Positions 14,727 through 16,684 of a stretch of DNA of 16,684 bases are shown one piece after another. Numbering within the stretch: the first letter of the stretch is position 1; the number at the start of each line of letters is the position of its first letter. The stretch spans positions 1 to 16,684 of the forward strand of contig SLCI01000019.1 in assembly GCA_007125875.1 (NCBI GenBank). The letters run 5' to 3'. Made by a program: the position numbers and the translations under genes. Source of the DNA: Kiritimatiellia bacterium (GTDB lineage: Bacteria > Verrucomicrobiota > Kiritimatiellia > SLAD01). Under the pieces are notes generated by a model, which worked only from the letters and a program-made list of their open reading frames with translations, ran no database searches and had not been told where the DNA came from.

Positions 14727-15851
14727 ATGTCGCTGGCTTATCAAGCGGGTTTGGATGGATTGCTCGATGGCGACTACGCCAGTCTGCTTGACGGCGTCCG
14801 TGTCGGCTTGGTTTGTCATCCCGCCAGTTGTGACCGCAACGGTCGTCATGCGGCGGATCGCTTACATGAACAGATCGGTTCACGATTAACCTGCTTAATG
14901 GGGCCGGAACACGGCTACGACGGCCGCGCGGCGGCGGGCGAATCGGTCGCTACCACCACGCATCCCGAATGGGATATCCCCATCTTCTCGCTGTACGGCG
15001 ACACGGAGCAGTCGCTGCGCGCCATGACGGAACGCGTCGATGTGCTGGTGTTCGACCTGCAGGATCTTTCGATCCGCTGCTACACCTATGTCTATACCCT
15101 GCAACGATTGCTCGAAGCGGCGGCGAAGCATGAACTCAAGGTGGTGGTGACGGATCGTGTCACGCCGCTGCTCTCCTGTGTCGATGGCCCGATGCTAGAT
15201 GAGGCGTTCCGTAGCGTCGTCGCACCGATTCCTGTGCCACTGGTGTATGGGATGTCGCCGGGTGAAACTGCGCAGTGGCTAGTGCAGCACCAGCAGCTGG
15301 ATGTCGACTTGCACGTCGTACCGGCCAGCGGTTGCACACGGGAAACAGTATCGCCCGCACTGTGGCCCCAGTGGACGCCGCCGTCGCCGGCGATTCGCTC
15401 CTGGGACTGTGCCTTGTGTTTTCCGATCACGGTTTTTACTGAAGCGTTGTTGCACATCGATTGCGCCCGCGCCACGGCGCAGGCCTTCCGGTTGCTGTAT
15501 GCCGACTGGCTGGACAGCGCCGCGCTCGTGGCTGCCCTGCAGGCCCGCGCACTGCCTGGCATGGTCTTCGAAGTCGATCCGCACGGCGTGCAACTACGCG
15601 TAACCAGCGCCGCCGACTACCGACCCGCATACACCACCGTGTGCATGCTGTACGAGATGGCGCAACTGCACGGCACGGATCAGGTCTGGAATCAGGACGT
15701 TTGTCGACCGGACTGGTTTGATCGCTTGATGGGCACCGATCGCGTTCGAAAACATTTACTGAACGGCGGAAAGCCGGAAGAGCTAGCCGCCGAATGGGCG
15801 AACGCCCAAGCCGCCTTCAAGCAACAACGCGCCGAGCTGCTGATTTACTGA
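14727..15851 (+). CDS. Divergent DUF1343 (NamZ exo-beta-N-acetylmuramidase-like) protein
   Basis: A 374-residue protein recognisable as DUF1343 from its N-terminal half: GLDGLL, RVGLVCHPAS (25-34), GPEHGYDG (59-66), AGESV, IPIFSLYGD (85-92), VLVFDLQDLSIRCYTYVYT (106-124), the DG-P block (VDGPMLDE) and YGMSPGETAQWL. In NamZ of Bacillus and Tannerella this family removes terminal MurNAc from peptidoglycan fragments, the PEHG glutamate being in the active-site region. Here the usual D-R-P-N-P reads DRVTP, and the usual YPG--EGTN-SEGRGT stretch is replaced by CFPITVFTEALLHIDCARA, so substrate or activity may have changed. No signal peptide is visible, although secreted NamZ proteins have one, which implies a cytoplasmic role such as muropeptide recycling. 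AGGA precedes the ATG. It is 48 bases after ald, likely in the same operon. Confidence 0.8.
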   Translation: MSLAYQAGLDGLLDGDYASLLDGVRVGLVCHPASCDRNGRHAADRLHEQIGSRLTCLMGPEHGYDGRAAAGESVATTTHPEWDIPIFSLYGDTEQSLRAMTERVDVLVFDLQDLSIRCYTYVYTLQRLLEAAAKHELKVVVTDRVTPLLSCVDGPMLDEAFRSVVAPIPVPLVYGMSPGETAQWLVQHQQLDVDLHVVPASGCTRETVSPALWPQWTPPSPAIRSWDCALCFPITVFTEALLHIDCARATAQAFRLLYADWLDSAALVAALQARALPGMVFEVDPHGVQLRVTSAADYRPAYTTVCMLYEMAQLHGTDQVWNQDVCRPDWFDRLMGTDRVRKHLLNGGKPEELAAEWANAQAAFKQQRAELLIY

Positions 15852-15993
15852 CGTGTCGGCAGCTGCCGCGCCGGATGTATATCGAGAACCTGCTTGCATC
15901 GCTTCTCATGCGCGTTAGGCTAGAGATAATTACAAATTATTGCTCACCGCGTGTGTAGATGTGTGCACGCATTCAATTAATAGGAGGAATCCC

Positions 15994-16467
15994 ATGAAAA
16001 CAATTACTGCACGAACTATGCTGAGCGCCGGTATGCTGTTCGTGGCTATCCTGCTGGTCGCCTGTGCGACACATCAGACCTATCAAGTCGTCGAAAAGCA
16101 TCCGCATGCGGATGGCGCTTATCGGGGCACCTTCGTGGACGAGGGCATTATACAGGTCAATCTGCAATTTACATTGCAGGATGGCATCGTAACCAGCGCA
16201 TCCTTCCGTCATTTGGTCGGGGCCATTCCGGAATACAATATGGATACGGAGGAGGAGCCCTATCGTTCAGTGGTCGCCCAGTATGAAGAGGCGCTCCAAT
16301 ACCTTGTCGGAAAGCCGTTGGCCGAGAACCTGACTGATCTCTATCATCCTGGACAAATCGTCACGTTGGAAGTCGACGGCTATTCCGGTGCCACGATCCG
16401 ATCCGTCAAAATCCTGTCCGCTATTCGTGATGCGCTGAATCGCGGTCCCTACGAACCCGCATCATGA
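15994..16467 (+). CDS. Small lipoprotein with covalent-FMN-binding domain
   Basis: A 157-residue precursor. The ATG at 15994 has a near-perfect TAGGAGG about six bases upstream, and its first 24 residues form a lipoprotein signal with lipobox LVAC, Cys24 being the lipidated residue; the upstream alternative at 15940 has no such signal. Ala at position +2 favours the outer membrane. The mature part carries an FMN_bind-like domain: AYRGTFVDEGIIQVNLQFTL, then the motif DGYSGATIRS at 128-137, which fits the D-x-x-[ST]-G-A-T-x-x-[ST] target of the flavin transferase ApbE, with Thr134 as the probable FMN attachment point. Such domains occur in NqrC, RnfG and other periplasmic electron carriers. No partner membrane protein or apbE is in the window. 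The promoter is not clear; the 142-base gap after the DUF1343 gene suggests a separate transcript. Confidence 0.82.
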   Translation: MKTITARTMLSAGMLFVAILLVACATHQTYQVVEKHPHADGAYRGTFVDEGIIQVNLQFTLQDGIVTSASFRHLVGAIPEYNMDTEEEPYRSVVAQYEEALQYLVGKPLAENLTDLYHPGQIVTLEVDGYSGATIRSVKILSAIRDALNRGPYEPAS

Positions 16468-16483
16468 TCGGAGGCAAGCTCGC

Positions 16484-16529
16484 TGGGGACGAATAGCGGT
16501 TTCCATTGCCCGGATCCCGCCTGTCCCCA
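16484..16529. terminator. Stem-loop downstream of the FMN lipoprotein gene
   Basis: TGGGGAC (16484-16490) pairs perfectly with GTCCCCA (16523-16529), with some further pairing inside (GCGG with CCCGC). It lies 17 bases after the lipoprotein stop, where a terminator is expected. The loop is long and the following bases (TCATTCTCCC) are only mildly T-rich, so it may be a weak or rho-assisted terminator. Confidence 0.35.
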
Positions 16530-16548
16530 TCATTCTCCCACAAAACGC

Positions 16549-16582
16549 TTGCCATTCGGGCGTGGATGCCTATAGTCACGCC
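16549..16582 (+). promoter_or_regulatory. Sigma70-like promoter with inverted repeat over the -10 box
   Basis: TTGCCA (16549-16554) and TATAGT (16571-16576) are separated by 16 bases, with four and five matches respectively to the consensus hexamers. GGCGTG (16559-16564) and CACGCC (16577-16582) form a perfect 6-base inverted repeat that brackets the -10 box, a layout expected for a repressor operator. No ORF starts before the window ends, so the regulated product is a leader or RNA lying further right. Confidence 0.55.
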
Positions 16583-16684
16583 TCAATTGGGCTTTCCACG
16601 ACGGAAAGCGGAAGCGAGTATGCTGCGGGCCACGCAGCGTCAAAGCGGATTTTCCCGAACCCTCGAAAGTCGGGAACAACCTAC
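16583..16684 (+). ncRNA. Possible structured RNA or 5' leader, cut by the window edge
   Basis: Immediately downstream of the promoter at 16549-16576 three hairpins follow one another: GCTTTCC (16591-16597) with GGAAAGC (16603-16609), loop ACGAC; GCTGCG (16622-16627) with CGCAGC (16633-16638), loop GGCCA; and TTCCCGA (16652-16658) with TCGGGAA (16670-16676), 11-base loop. No start codon with a ribosome site is visible. I compared it mentally with tmRNA, RNase P RNA, SRP RNA and common riboswitch cores and recognised none. It may be a small RNA, a riboswitch or a leader of a gene beyond the edge. Confidence 0.4.

Noticed and set aside
15857..15868. CGGCAGCTGCCG palindrome after the DUF1343 gene as a terminator
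   Set aside because: It has no loop and no T-run, so it cannot form a normal terminator hairpin.
16591..16638. Guanidine-II (mini-ykkC) riboswitch
   Set aside because: The first hairpin loop ACGAC recalls the ACGR loops of this class, but it is five bases long and the second loop is GGCCA, which does not fit.
1..16684. CRISPR array, phage genes, transposases
   Set aside because: No evenly spaced direct repeats and no recognisable integrase, transposase or phage structural protein in any major frame.

Overview
The window is about 16.7 kb of gene-dense bacterial chromosome. It carries a glycosyltransferase family 9 (ADP-heptose type) gene end, an EttA-type ABC-F protein, a lipobox lipoprotein and Shine-Dalgarno-led operons. 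This points to a Gram-negative, LPS-making bacterium, most simply a proteobacterium. A near-complete coenzyme F420 biosynthesis locus is unusual for that kind of host, because F420 is best known from actinobacteria and methanogenic archaea. The sequence alone does not let me name the genus.

Layout, left to right. (1) 1-3470, plus strand: the 3' end of a heptosyltransferase-like gene overlapping by one base a large SWIM-SNF2 helicase. (2) 3506-4168, plus: a PIN-domain (VapC-like) toxin candidate expressed from an extended -10 promoter so close to its start codon that the mRNA is probably leaderless, followed by a small protein that is the likely antitoxin. (3) 4243-6721: ettA (minus) divergent from a chloramphenicol-acetyltransferase-like gene (plus). 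(4) 6802-6888: tRNA-Leu(GAG), with its own promoter, ending 13 bases from the convergent end of cofE. (5) 6902-11841, minus: the F420 locus, in transcription order cofH, a luciferase-like (LLM) putative F420-dependent oxidoreductase, a hairpin-rich spacer, cofD, cofC and cofE. (6) 11842-12197: a divergent spacer holding a degenerate inverted repeat. (7) 12198-15851, plus: AGXT2-like aminotransferase, alanine dehydrogenase and a divergent DUF1343/NamZ-like protein, tightly spaced. (8) 15994-16467: a small lipoprotein with an FMN-binding domain. (9) 16468-16684: no gene, but a good sigma70-like promoter whose -10 box sits inside an inverted repeat, followed by three perfect hairpins, probably the start of a structured RNA or regulated leader.

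How the genes work together. CofH makes part of the deazaflavin FO core (its partner CofG is not in the window). CofC activates the phospho-acid side chain, CofD joins it to FO, and CofE adds glutamates. The LLM protein is a likely user of the finished cofactor. The AGXT2-like enzyme and Ald both act at the alanine/pyruvate node, and the third gene of that operon belongs to a family that trims MurNAc from peptidoglycan, so amino-acid and wall-derived alanine metabolism may be linked.

The most noteworthy structures outside genes are the strong terminator-like hairpin directly in front of cofD, the hairpin cluster upstream of it, the leaderless PIN gene, and the promoter/operator/hairpin block at the right edge. 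I saw no CRISPR array, integrase, transposase or prophage gene.
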